38,394 nucleotides of DNA from a virus. The stretch's first letter is position 1; every line of letters begins with the position of its first letter. Below the pieces are notes generated by a model. That model ran no database searches. It was not told where the DNA came from and saw nothing but the letters and a program-made list of their open reading frames with translations. A program made the translations under genes and the position numbers. Location: the IMG/VR virus record IMGVR_UViG_3300046780_000429, positions 1 through 38,394 of that record. One strand, written 5' to 3'. Shown piece after piece: positions 25,345 through 31,025 of the stretch.

Positions 25345-25926
25345 TTATATGTGTTTCCAGGTAATTCTTCTTTTCGCAGCCCAAATAGTGCGAAAACAGA
25401 CATTATATTTTTTTGCAAGATTGGCGATCTTTAATTTACTTTCTCTAATTACTAAAATCTGTTCAGCATTTAATTTTGCGCTTGAATTATTTTCACCTCT
25501 TCGGGCGATAGACATAAGATATTTTGCATGTGAATTATGTTTTTTACCATACCATGGATTTTTATTTCCTGTCATTCCGTATAAGCGATGATTTTTACCG
25601 CTTGGTATTCTTCCTTTATTTGCCATATCAGCCATATTTATCGCGTGAACCGCCAAAAATAAATGATCTGGATTAACGCACGATGGATTATCACATTTAT
25701 GGCACACACATAAACCATCATGGATATATCCATGTTTTAACATCCACGAAAAACGATGAGCCATTATTTTTTTTGAATTAACGCGAATTCGCGCGTATCC
25801 TCTTTTTGTTAAGATACCACCCCACTTCATGCAATCATTTTTATCTGGTGGCAATATAACGGAATAGAATTTATCAATCCTATTTTGATTAACTTCTTTA
25901 TTGTTGATCATTATTTTTAGTTTCAT
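25345..25926 (-). CDS. HNH endonuclease (homing-type)
   Basis: 193 residues. The HNH core is [18 protein letters not shown] at about 74-91, with structural Cys75, Cys78 and Cys83 and catalytic-type His/Asn residues. Upstream AHRFSW is typical, and the C-terminal 45 residues form a helix-turn-helix ([18 protein letters not shown]) for target recognition. It is a free-standing selfish or recombination-promoting endonuclease. Start 25926 or 25911; either overlaps the end of csrA. No interrupted host gene is visible beside it. Confidence 0.88.
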   Translation of the reverse strand: MKLKIMINNKEVNQNRIDKFYSVILPPDKNDCMKWGGILTKRGYARIRVNSKKIMAHRFSWMLKHGYIHDGLCVCHKCDNPSCVNPDHLFLAVHAINMADMANKGRIPSGKNHRLYGMTGNKNPWYGKKHNSHAKYLMSIARRGENNSSAKLNAEQILVIRESKLKIANLAKKYNVCFRTIWAAKRRITWKHI

Positions 25927-26098
25927 TGGCTGCTTTCTCTTCTTGTATCTTTAAATATATCTCTTGGCGATGTACACCTATAGACTTTGGTGCATCAATA
26001 CCTATTCTGACTTGATGTCCTTTAATACCTAAAACTGTAATAGTTATGTCATCACCTATCACTAATCGCTCCGAGATTCTCCTGCTTAAAATTAACAT
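25898..26098 (-). CDS. csrA: CsrA, RNA-binding translational regulator
   Basis: 66 residues, full length for CsrA (61 in E. coli). It forms a domain-swapped dimer that binds GGA in mRNA leaders and blocks or stabilises translation. RNA-contact residues Leu4, Arg6, Val42, Arg44 and Glu46 are present, and [16 protein letters not shown] and [10 protein letters not shown] match the core. An AGGAG site lies before the start. A phage copy could redirect the host's carbon, motility or virulence programme or tune phage mRNAs. The C-terminal tail differs from host types. Confidence 0.94.
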   Translation of the reverse strand: MLILSRRISERLVIGDDITITVLGIKGHQVRIGIDAPKSIGVHRQEIYLKIQEEKAANETKNNDQQ

Positions 26099-26132
26099 AT
26101 ATCCATTCTCCTTTGTTAAGCTAAGTTTAGTA

Positions 26133-26210
26133 GGGCATAGGATGGAATCGAACCACCAACGGCCTGTATCTGTGGGAGATACCTGGACTCTACCATTGAG
26201 TTACTATGCC
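26133..26210 (-). tRNA. tRNA-like gene, isotype uncertain
   Basis: Read on the minus strand: acceptor GGCATAG pairs with CTATGCC (7 of 7), bases 8-9 are TA, the D arm is ACTC-AATGGTA-GAGT, and the T arm is GGTGG-TTCGATT-CCATC. An extra G-C pair can form at each end (26211 with 26133). The best anticodon arm is GTATC-TCCCACA-GATAC, which puts CCA in the anticodon with a C at position 33 and a C at 37. The central region has 28 bases where about 22 are normal. No CCA end is encoded. It may be an active odd tRNA, a degenerate one or a mimic. Confidence 0.6.
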
Positions 26211-26279
26211 CATATTGCCACCGTTTTAAGGGCATATGGTGGCGATGTGACGTTGCGGACTGTAAGCGCACCCTCAAAC

Positions 26280-26792
26280 TCAGCCAAACGGGATATCATC
26301 ATCAAAAAATGGCGCATCATTTTCTTTTGTTTTCCTGTTTGCTTTATCTTTTGAAAATTCAATATAATCCTTAACTGAATTCCTATCAGGATAAAATTCT
26401 GGTTCGCTTCCTTTCCATTTATCCCTGGGTTTTTCATTTCCCTTTTGAATAGTAAGCTTTAGTTTTCCACATTTTCCAAAACAATCACCTGGATCGAACT
26501 TGCCGGATGCAAATACTTCAGGTTTGCCCACAGAATCCCAAAAGTGTTTTATTTTAAACATCATGACATCCATAAAGACAAGCCAATCATCTACCTTACC
26601 TTCATTACCGTCTTTATCCCAAACTTTTAGAGTTAGCTGTAACATAGGATTACCGCTTTTAGACATTAAGCGCGCGCCTTTATCTTCACTAATAACCCTA
26701 ATTACTTCAAAATCAGCTTCACCTTCCGCCAAAAGTGGAGGGCGTGACATTTTCTGTACTTCTTCTTCGGTGCGTGGTGTAAATTCAAACAT
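26280..26792 (-). CDS. DUF669 family protein
   Basis: 170 residues. MFEFTPRTEEEV at the start, a central beta domain (MLQLTLKVWDKDG, then VDDWLVFM) and the acidic end DDDIPFG fit DUF669, a phage family regularly coded beside Sak4 or other recombination genes and thought to bind single-stranded DNA. The acidic tip resembles that of SSB proteins, which recruits partners. It overlaps the ATPase gene by 8 bases. Confidence 0.8.
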   Translation of the reverse strand: MFEFTPRTEEEVQKMSRPPLLAEGEADFEVIRVISEDKGARLMSKSGNPMLQLTLKVWDKDGNEGKVDDWLVFMDVMMFKIKHFWDSVGKPEVFASGKFDPGDCFGKCGKLKLTIQKGNEKPRDKWKGSEPEFYPDRNSVKDYIEFSKDKANRKTKENDAPFFDDDIPFG

Positions 26793-27639
26793 TTTTATCT
26801 CCTTTCATTTTTAAGTTGAGGGCATCTAAACACTTTGTAGCATAATCAAAACTCATTTCTTCTACGGTTTCGGCTCCATCCTTATCAAGCCATTTTTGTA
26901 GCGTTTCTTCGGGAACGCGCAATAAATCTAATAATCGCTTTATCTCCATTACTTGCTCGTGAGTAGCAAGTTTTTGCGCTATTGCATCACGCTCTAATAT
27001 TGAGCGCCCATATTTTTCCGCGATAGCATCATAGCTAAATGGGAATTGCTCGCCATCCAAGAACGACTTTATGCGTGTTTTACGCACAATACCTACACGC
27101 TCTTTGCCGCGCTTTTGAATTTCAAATACTAAATCAAACATATAATCTAGCTTCTTATAGCAATCAAAAGTCTGCCCTATTACTTTCATGCCTTCTCCGT
27201 ATTCATTTTTAGCATGAGAGGTAATAATTACATTCATATCAAGGCGCGTAAGCAATTTAAGAAGATGGCGCATTTTCTTATTAGCTTCCCCGTAATGACG
27301 ACCAAAATCATTACCCATCTTGGCTTCGGTTTTGTCGAGTAAATCGCTATATAGGGTAGTAAGCGGATCAATGACTAATGTTTTAAAAGGGTGCTTTTCT
27401 GTTAGCAATACCTTTACTTCGGTTATTAATTCTTCAAAGTCTGATGTCTGAAATATTAATCCGCCAACATCAGTTAATCTTTTTTGATATTGATCGTTTT
27501 CCGCGCCTTTTTCTGTATCAATCAAGTATGGCTTAGGAAAGCTAATAACTGCTGTAGTTTTTCCAACGCCTGCTGCTCCATAAAAAAAAGCCTTTAATCT
27601 TTTTTCGATTGCTTGTGGTTTAATGCCTCGTAATCCCAT
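26785..27639 (-). CDS. Sak4-like RecA-fold ATPase (recombination)
   Basis: 284 residues. Walker A GAAGVGKT at 21-28, the IDTEKGA segment at 40-46, Walker B TLVIDP with Asp91, and NVIITSHAKNEY (about 135-146) match the AAA_24/Sak4 family of phage single-strand annealing or RecA-like ATPases. With the DUF669 protein it forms a recombination pair for repair and concatemer formation. The RusA-like resolvase elsewhere may finish this pathway. Confidence 0.85.
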   Translation of the reverse strand: MGLRGIKPQAIEKRLKAFFYGAAGVGKTTAVISFPKPYLIDTEKGAENDQYQKRLTDVGGLIFQTSDFEELITEVKVLLTEKHPFKTLVIDPLTTLYSDLLDKTEAKMGNDFGRHYGEANKKMRHLLKLLTRLDMNVIITSHAKNEYGEGMKVIGQTFDCYKKLDYMFDLVFEIQKRGKERVGIVRKTRIKSFLDGEQFPFSYDAIAEKYGRSILERDAIAQKLATHEQVMEIKRLLDLLRVPEETLQKWLDKDGAETVEEMSFDYATKCLDALNLKMKGDKNV

Positions 27640-27737
27640 GTCTGTTGCTCCTTTAATTGTTTAAGTTCGGTTTCTTCTCGCTCTCTTTGCTCTAACTCTA
27701 TTTGATACCACCCTTGACCTCCGTCGTCATCGTCCAT
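27594..27737 (-). CDS. Candidate 47-aa charged peptide overlapping the ATPase gene
   Basis: A frame starting MDDDDGGQGWYQIELEQRE, very rich in Glu, Gln, Asp and Lys. It begins 11 bases inside the end of the gene upstream and overlaps the ATPase start by 46 bases in another frame. It fills an otherwise 87-base gap and contains the ATPase ribosome site (AAAGGAGC). No clear ribosome site of its own. Tentative. Confidence 0.4.
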   Translation of the reverse strand: MDDDDGGQGWYQIELEQREREETELKQLKEQQTWDYEALNHKQSKKD

Positions 27738-27972
27738 TAGTGGCATCCTTTATTAATTTCTTTAATTGTTGATAGCTTTCTTGTGGTATGTATTGAGCCT
27801 CACAACCCCTTAAATAAATAACGCAATGATTTTTGTGATAACCGTGCTCACATTTTCCTTTTTTTATTTTTTTTGAGCCACAAACATCAATAAGCTCAAT
27901 TTCATTGATATTTAATAAACATGCATTTTTTCTGCTATTGTCGGTAGCATATAAGTCAATTTCTATAAACAT
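27727..27972 (-). CDS. FlbD-like small protein with Cys/His insert
   Basis: 81 residues from the ATG at 27972, chosen because GGGAG lies 7 bases upstream; the earlier ATG at 27987 has none. LLNINEIELID and CVIYLRGCEAQYIPQESYQQLKKLI resemble the FlbD family of small beta proteins, a pattern frequent in phages. A Lys/Cys/His-rich insert (CEHGYHKNHC) between the two halves could bind zinc. Role unknown. Confidence 0.6.
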   Translation of the reverse strand: MFIEIDLYATDNSRKNACLLNINEIELIDVCGSKKIKKGKCEHGYHKNHCVIYLRGCEAQYIPQESYQQLKKLIKDATNGR

Positions 27973-28061
27973 ATTTTTATCTCCCATTTTAAATTAAAGT
28001 ATGCTATTTTCTGCCTAAAACTAAGCTTAATACGCTCTTTTGCTGTGATGTAATCTTTCAT
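27963..28061 (-). CDS. 32-aa basic peptide
   Basis: It starts MKDYITAKERIKLSFRQK. A strong AAGGAG site lies 8 bases before ATG 28061, and ATGA (28058-28061) overlaps the upstream gene's stop. Its end overlaps the start of the next gene. It is therefore likely to be translated. Unknown function. Confidence 0.6.
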   Translation of the reverse strand: MKDYITAKERIKLSFRQKIAYFNLKWEIKICL

Positions 28062-28576
28062 GCCGGTTCTCCTTTTTCAAAGTTCCACGTTGACGATAAA
28101 AATTTTACAATATGATTATTTCCTGATTCTGGATGTGAGGTGCAATAACCATCTATTAACCATACTCCTGTATGGTTATTATCCAAAAATCTGCCGCTTA
28201 ATATTTTTTCCGATATTAAAAAACTTACTGGCCTTCCATTTTTTGTTACATAAACCCCAGGCTTATCGATTGTGAATTTCTTTTTGCCGAGATAGCGAAC
28301 AATTGCACTTCCACCACGATATATCTTATTATCTTCATGTATGACACTACCATCAGTATTCCATTTCATATGGCCCTGTGTGTCTTTTAAATGGATTCTA
28401 TTATCTAAATCAATCTTTATGTTAACAGTTTCCCCATTCGCCATCTCGTATTCGCCTTCTTCCGTAAACTTAATAGGCAGTTTTTGTTCATAAAAATTGC
28501 GAATGCTATTTACAGCTCCCTCTAAAGTCTTAGCTAATCCCATCCAATCACTTTTATTTTTTTCTTCGCTTATCAT
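28058..28576 (-). CDS. Hypothetical 172-aa beta-rich protein
   Basis: An N-terminal helix (SDWMGLAKTLEGAVNSI) precedes a beta-rich body with YRGGSAIVRYLG and PGVYVTKNGRPVSFLIS. No recognised family or catalytic motif. It lies second in the leftward operon, two bases after the first gene. Confidence 0.62.
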   Translation of the reverse strand: MISEEKNKSDWMGLAKTLEGAVNSIRNFYEQKLPIKFTEEGEYEMANGETVNIKIDLDNRIHLKDTQGHMKWNTDGSVIHEDNKIYRGGSAIVRYLGKKKFTIDKPGVYVTKNGRPVSFLISEKILSGRFLDNNHTGVWLIDGYCTSHPESGNNHIVKFLSSTWNFEKGEPA

Positions 28577-28578
28577 TT

Positions 28579-29001
28579 TTATATCCTCGCTTCTTGCATG
28601 TCACGTGTGCGATTAAGGTTGTCAAGTTCTAATTCCTCATTAGCTGGCCGACCGTAAAATTCATAACGATACTCAATCCATTGTGTTTCTAAGTGCGCAT
28701 TAATTGCATCTTCATACCGAGTTATCGCACATTGCTCTAAAACGTGTAATAAGCGCTTACTTGCATCTTCTTTTTTACAGAGATAGAAGGCTAGCAAGCC
28801 CATGAGTAAGTCACTATTCCGACCATCGGATAGTTCGCTTACATCCGCAGTCTTATCAGAGAGCAAGTAAAGCCCTGTTAAATGCGCTCTATTAGCGTCA
28901 GACAGCGATCTAACGCCTCCGAACTCTTTTAGCCATCTGTGGCCGTAAATCACGCACATCTCGTTGCAGTAACCCAAAAACTCACTATATTGTATATGCA
29001 T
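28579..29001 (-). CDS. First gene of the leftward operon, hypothetical
   Basis: 140 residues from ATG 29001, chosen because AAAGGAG lies just upstream; an upstream ATT start at 29037 would lie in the leader. Mostly helical. No family recognised. As the first early gene of this operon it is a candidate for a regulator or host-takeover factor, but nothing in its sequence shows this. Confidence 0.65.
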   Translation of the reverse strand: MHIQYSEFLGYCNEMCVIYGHRWLKEFGGVRSLSDANRAHLTGLYLLSDKTADVSELSDGRNSDLLMGLLAFYLCKKEDASKRLLHVLEQCAITRYEDAINAHLETQWIEYRYEFYGRPANEELELDNLNRTRDMQEARI

Positions 29002-29046
29002 AAATTTCTCCTTTAGTTGATGTTTGTGTAATAACAACGCTATCTC

Positions 29047-29121
29047 ACAAAAGTAATGATAAACAAAATGTTTTTATTTGTCAACAGTAGTTTAATTTTA
29101 TTTTTTACAAAAGAAGTGATA
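29047..29121 (+). repeat. Pair of 15-base near-identical direct repeats
   Basis: ACAAAAGTAATGATA at 29047-29061 and ACAAAAGAAGTGATA at 29107-29121 differ at two bases and start 60 bases apart. The first covers the leftward -10 box. They may be binding sites for a regulator acting on both divergent transcripts. Confidence 0.55.
29056..29084 (-). promoter_or_regulatory. Strong leftward sigma70 promoter with operator in spacer
   Basis: On the minus strand: -35 TTGACA (29084-29079), a 17-base spacer, -10 TATCAT (29061-29056). The spacer holds AAACATTTTGTTT (13 bases, half-sites AAACA and TGTTT), the same sequence in the same register as the rightward promoter at 34962. It would drive all genes from 29001 down to the lysozyme. 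Confidence 0.8.
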
Positions 29122-29128
29122 GGCTATA

Positions 29129-29150
29129 TTTGTACGAAATATCGTACAAA
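29129..29150. promoter_or_regulatory. Perfect palindrome before exported-protein gene (operator)
   Basis: Arms TTTGTACGA (29129-29137) and TCGTACAAA (29142-29150) around AATA. It lies 24 bases before ATG 29175 and overlaps a possible -10 (TATATT, 29125-29130). It is too short-looped and lacks a U run for a terminator, so a dimeric repressor or activator site is the best reading. Confidence 0.7.
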
Positions 29151-29174
29151 ACATTAACCTTAAGAGGATGGATT

Positions 29175-29597
29175 ATGAAATGTATTAAATTGACTTTTAT
29201 AGCTATTTTATCGATGTTTTTTATGGGATTAGCGCAAGCTGATGGTGTGACACCTAGTGCTAAAGTTTTAATTAATCTGCCAAGCTGGGGCGATGAAGTT
29301 CAGATGGTAAATGACTGCCTAACAAGAGGAATCCCCAATAGTTCAACTTTTCTACCCTCTTTTGAAGCGGTTTCATGCTATCACCCAGGACAACAAAAAG
29401 GTTCCTATTATTTTGTACTGGGTGTGGGGCAACAGCCATTTCATTCATCTTTCTTAATTACAGTTCTAGGAGATAACACTATTTCTTGTAGTCAAACATT
29501 AAGTGGAAAAGCATGCTCAAAATATTTTCAGCAAATAGATCGCTATACGCTTAACTGGTATAATGTTGACGCAGAGGCAAAATCACAAAGCCGCTAG
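29175..29597 (+). CDS. Exported protein in the immunity region
   Basis: 140 residues from ATG 29175 (AAGAGG upstream; the frame can be extended to 29130 but that start lacks a site and lies in the palindrome). Signal peptide with cleavage near AQA|DGV (residue 22). The mature part has four Cys (NDC, VSC, ISC, KAC), so two disulfides are possible in the periplasm. It stands alone between the repressor and the early promoter, with its own operator, as lysogenic-conversion or superinfection-exclusion genes often do. No family recognised. Its end overlaps the repressor's by 15 bases. Confidence 0.75.
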   Translation: MKCIKLTFIAILSMFFMGLAQADGVTPSAKVLINLPSWGDEVQMVNDCLTRGIPNSSTFLPSFEAVSCYHPGQQKGSYYFVLGVGQQPFHSSFLITVLGDNTISCSQTLSGKACSKYFQQIDRYTLNWYNVDAEAKSQSR

Positions 29598-29906
29598 ATG
29601 GCCGATAATAACCCCGACTATCTTAACAGAATCATCCATAGTGATTTTCTGATAGTCGGAGTTTAATGCTCGCAAGAACTTGTCACGTCCATCTACGATA
29701 TATTGTCTAAATACCGCCTCGGGATTTCCGTTGACAAAAGCCAAGACATAATTAGTTGACTTACATTCACGCAATGGATCGACGATAATAATATCGCCGA
29801 TTAAAAAGGTTTTTTTACCGCTTGAATTATTGGTCATGGCATCAGTAATTAAACGTACGCCATAAGATTTTTCACTTCCGTCAACGGGCATTGAGAGATA
29901 TTCCAT
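29583..29906 (-). CDS. S24/LexA-like C-terminal half of a split CI repressor
   Basis: 107 residues collinear with the dimerisation/autoprotease domain of CI repressors: YGVRLITDAMTNN aligns with the GxSMT active-site segment, then GDIIIVDP, then FRQYIVDGRDKFLRALN. The catalytic Ser is Ala (Ala23) and the catalytic Lys position is Arg/Gln (Arg67-Gln68), so self-cleavage should be impossible. It is in the same frame as the upstream helix-turn-helix half; TAA AAT lies between. GAGG stands 8 bases before its ATG, so separate translation is possible. Confidence 0.82.
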   Translation of the reverse strand: MEYLSMPVDGSEKSYGVRLITDAMTNNSSGKKTFLIGDIIIVDPLRECKSTNYVLAFVNGNPEAVFRQYIVDGRDKFLRALNSDYQKITMDDSVKIVGVIIGHLAAL

Positions 29907-29909
29907 ATT

Positions 29910-30233
29910 TTAGTCCTCAGTTTGATTTTTAATGTCCTCCCACGCGATGAGAGGGATTTTTGTACAACTTCCCGCATATTGCAAAGTTTTAGAAAATGGC
30001 GAAAATCCTTTTCCTGTATCTAACCATACTGGGTCACAATCCAGCGCCTTAGAAAAAGTAATAATAAGCCTGGTCGAGCCACTACGCCCTTGCTCAATAT
30101 AAGATATCGCATTTTGAGTAACGCCTACTAAACCGGCTAGTTCATCCTGCGAAAACTTTCTAAACTCCCTGATCGCCCGAAGGCGACCGGCCAAAGTTTC
30201 TAAGTTATTATCATTTTCTTTCTTTGCTGACAT
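29910..30233 (-). CDS. cI: HTH N-terminal half of a split CI repressor
   Basis: 107 residues from ATG 30233 (AGGGG upstream; the longer frame lacks this). A helix-turn-helix of the XRE/CI type lies at about 27-50 (FSQDELAGLVGVTQNAISYIEQ). It ends IPLIAWEDIKNQTED, the stretch that in full CI repressors leads to the Ala-Gly cleavage site, and stops there at TAA (29910-29912). With the following S24-like frame it would make about 216 residues, the length of P22 C2. It is divergent from cro. Alone it may bind operators weakly. Confidence 0.85.
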   Translation of the reverse strand: MSAKKENDNNLETLAGRLRAIREFRKFSQDELAGLVGVTQNAISYIEQGRSGSTRLIITFSKALDCDPVWLDTGKGFSPFSKTLQYAGSCTKIPLIAWEDIKNQTED

Positions 30234-30255
30234 AATATCCCCTTTTATTTTTAAA

Positions 30256-30303
30256 AAAACAAAACAAACTTCGGTTGACAGTAAAACAAAACACTTGTAT
30301 TGT
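30256..30303 (+). promoter_or_regulatory. Rightward promoter PR for cro with repeated AAAACAAAACA
   Basis: -35 TTGACA (30275-30280), a 17-base spacer, -10 TATTGT (30298-30303). AAAACAAAACA occurs at 30256-30266 and again at 30283-30293, one copy each side of the -35 box, so these may be operator half-sites. Transcription would start about 30310, the A of the cro ATG. Confidence 0.72.
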
Positions 30304-30309
30304 TGAGCT

Positions 30310-30591
30310 ATGACTACTAGATTTGAATTGCAAGCGGAAAACAACCGCATCAAGAAAAAATACGCCAAACAATTGCATAAAGCCGCTTTGCGCGTCATGG
30401 ATTTGTTTGGTGGATGCCCTCAAATGGTTAAAGCGCTTAATGCGGTTGGTGATAAAGTTTATCAACAAATTGTTTGGCAGTGGGTAATGCGTCACAAATG
30501 TATTCCTGAAAAACATATAAGATTTATAGTCAAAGCACTTAAAGGACAAATAACAGCGGAAGAAATACGCCCCGACTTATTTGACTTTTAA
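30310..30591 (+). CDS. Cro-like repressor (YdaS-type HTH)
   Basis: 93 residues. ALRVMDLFGGCPQMVKALNAVG, then QQIVWQWVMRHKCIPEKHIRFI, ending ITAEEIRPDLF, is the pattern of phage Cro/YdaS helix-turn-helix proteins. It lies divergent from the CI-like gene, as in lambdoid immunity regions, and should repress early promoters. There is no Shine-Dalgarno site: the -10 box ends only 6 bases before the ATG, so the mRNA is probably leaderless. Confidence 0.82.
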   Translation: MTTRFELQAENNRIKKKYAKQLHKAALRVMDLFGGCPQMVKALNAVGDKVYQQIVWQWVMRHKCIPEKHIRFIVKALKGQITAEEIRPDLFDF

Positions 30592-30638
30592 GCATTATAA
30601 CATTCAAACCTTAAGGAAACCTTAAGAGGATTATCTAT

Positions 30639-30971
30639 ATGAACATAAATCTACAAGATACATTGCATAATTCCGACTTTCAACCATTTACTATTCAGAA
30701 GCAATTACAGGGTGGGCAACCCGCTCCGGTTCCAGTAACGGTCGGCATGGTCATCAATAATTCGCTTTTAAACGACGGTGACGTGATGCAGCCTAAGCCT
30801 TCTATCGATTCACGGCTTGAGCGCTATAACCTCGCAGAGCGCATAAATATGGCCTCTAACGTGATGGAATTTACTATGGATGAAATAGCATTGATCAGAT
30901 CATGCGTAGGCCAGTTTCAGCCTATTGTAGTTTTAGGGCAAATATTTAAGATTTTAGCCGCAGCGGCATAA
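30639..30971 (+). CDS. Hypothetical protein between cro and replication genes
   Basis: 110 residues: a disordered-looking first 60 residues, then two helices (LAERINMASNVMEFTMDEIALIRSC...). It occupies the place of CII in lambdoid phages but does not look like CII. Its leader AACCTTAAGAGGAT is identical to that of the exported-protein gene at 29175. Confidence 0.65.
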   Translation: MNINLQDTLHNSDFQPFTIQKQLQGGQPAPVPVTVGMVINNSLLNDGDVMQPKPSIDSRLERYNLAERINMASNVMEFTMDEIALIRSCVGQFQPIVVLGQIFKILAAAA

Positions 30972-31025
30972 CGATTGGACATGATCAGCAAGGATGCGCA
31001 AATTTAAGAGCTTGAGTATGGAACT

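Noticed and set aside
25331-25591. 86-codon rightward frame opposite the HNH gene
   Set aside because: It is the mirror of a well-supported HNH endonuclease, has no ribosome site and no neighbours on its strand.
29129-29150. Palindrome read as a transcription terminator
   Set aside because: It has no following T run and sits at a promoter; an operator fits better.
30211-30549. 112-codon leftward frame through cro and its promoter
   Set aside because: It covers the cro gene and the PR promoter on the other strand and has no ribosome site.
30639-30971. CII-type activator after cro
   Set aside because: Position fits lambda, but the protein has a disordered first half and no visible helix-turn-helix of CII type.
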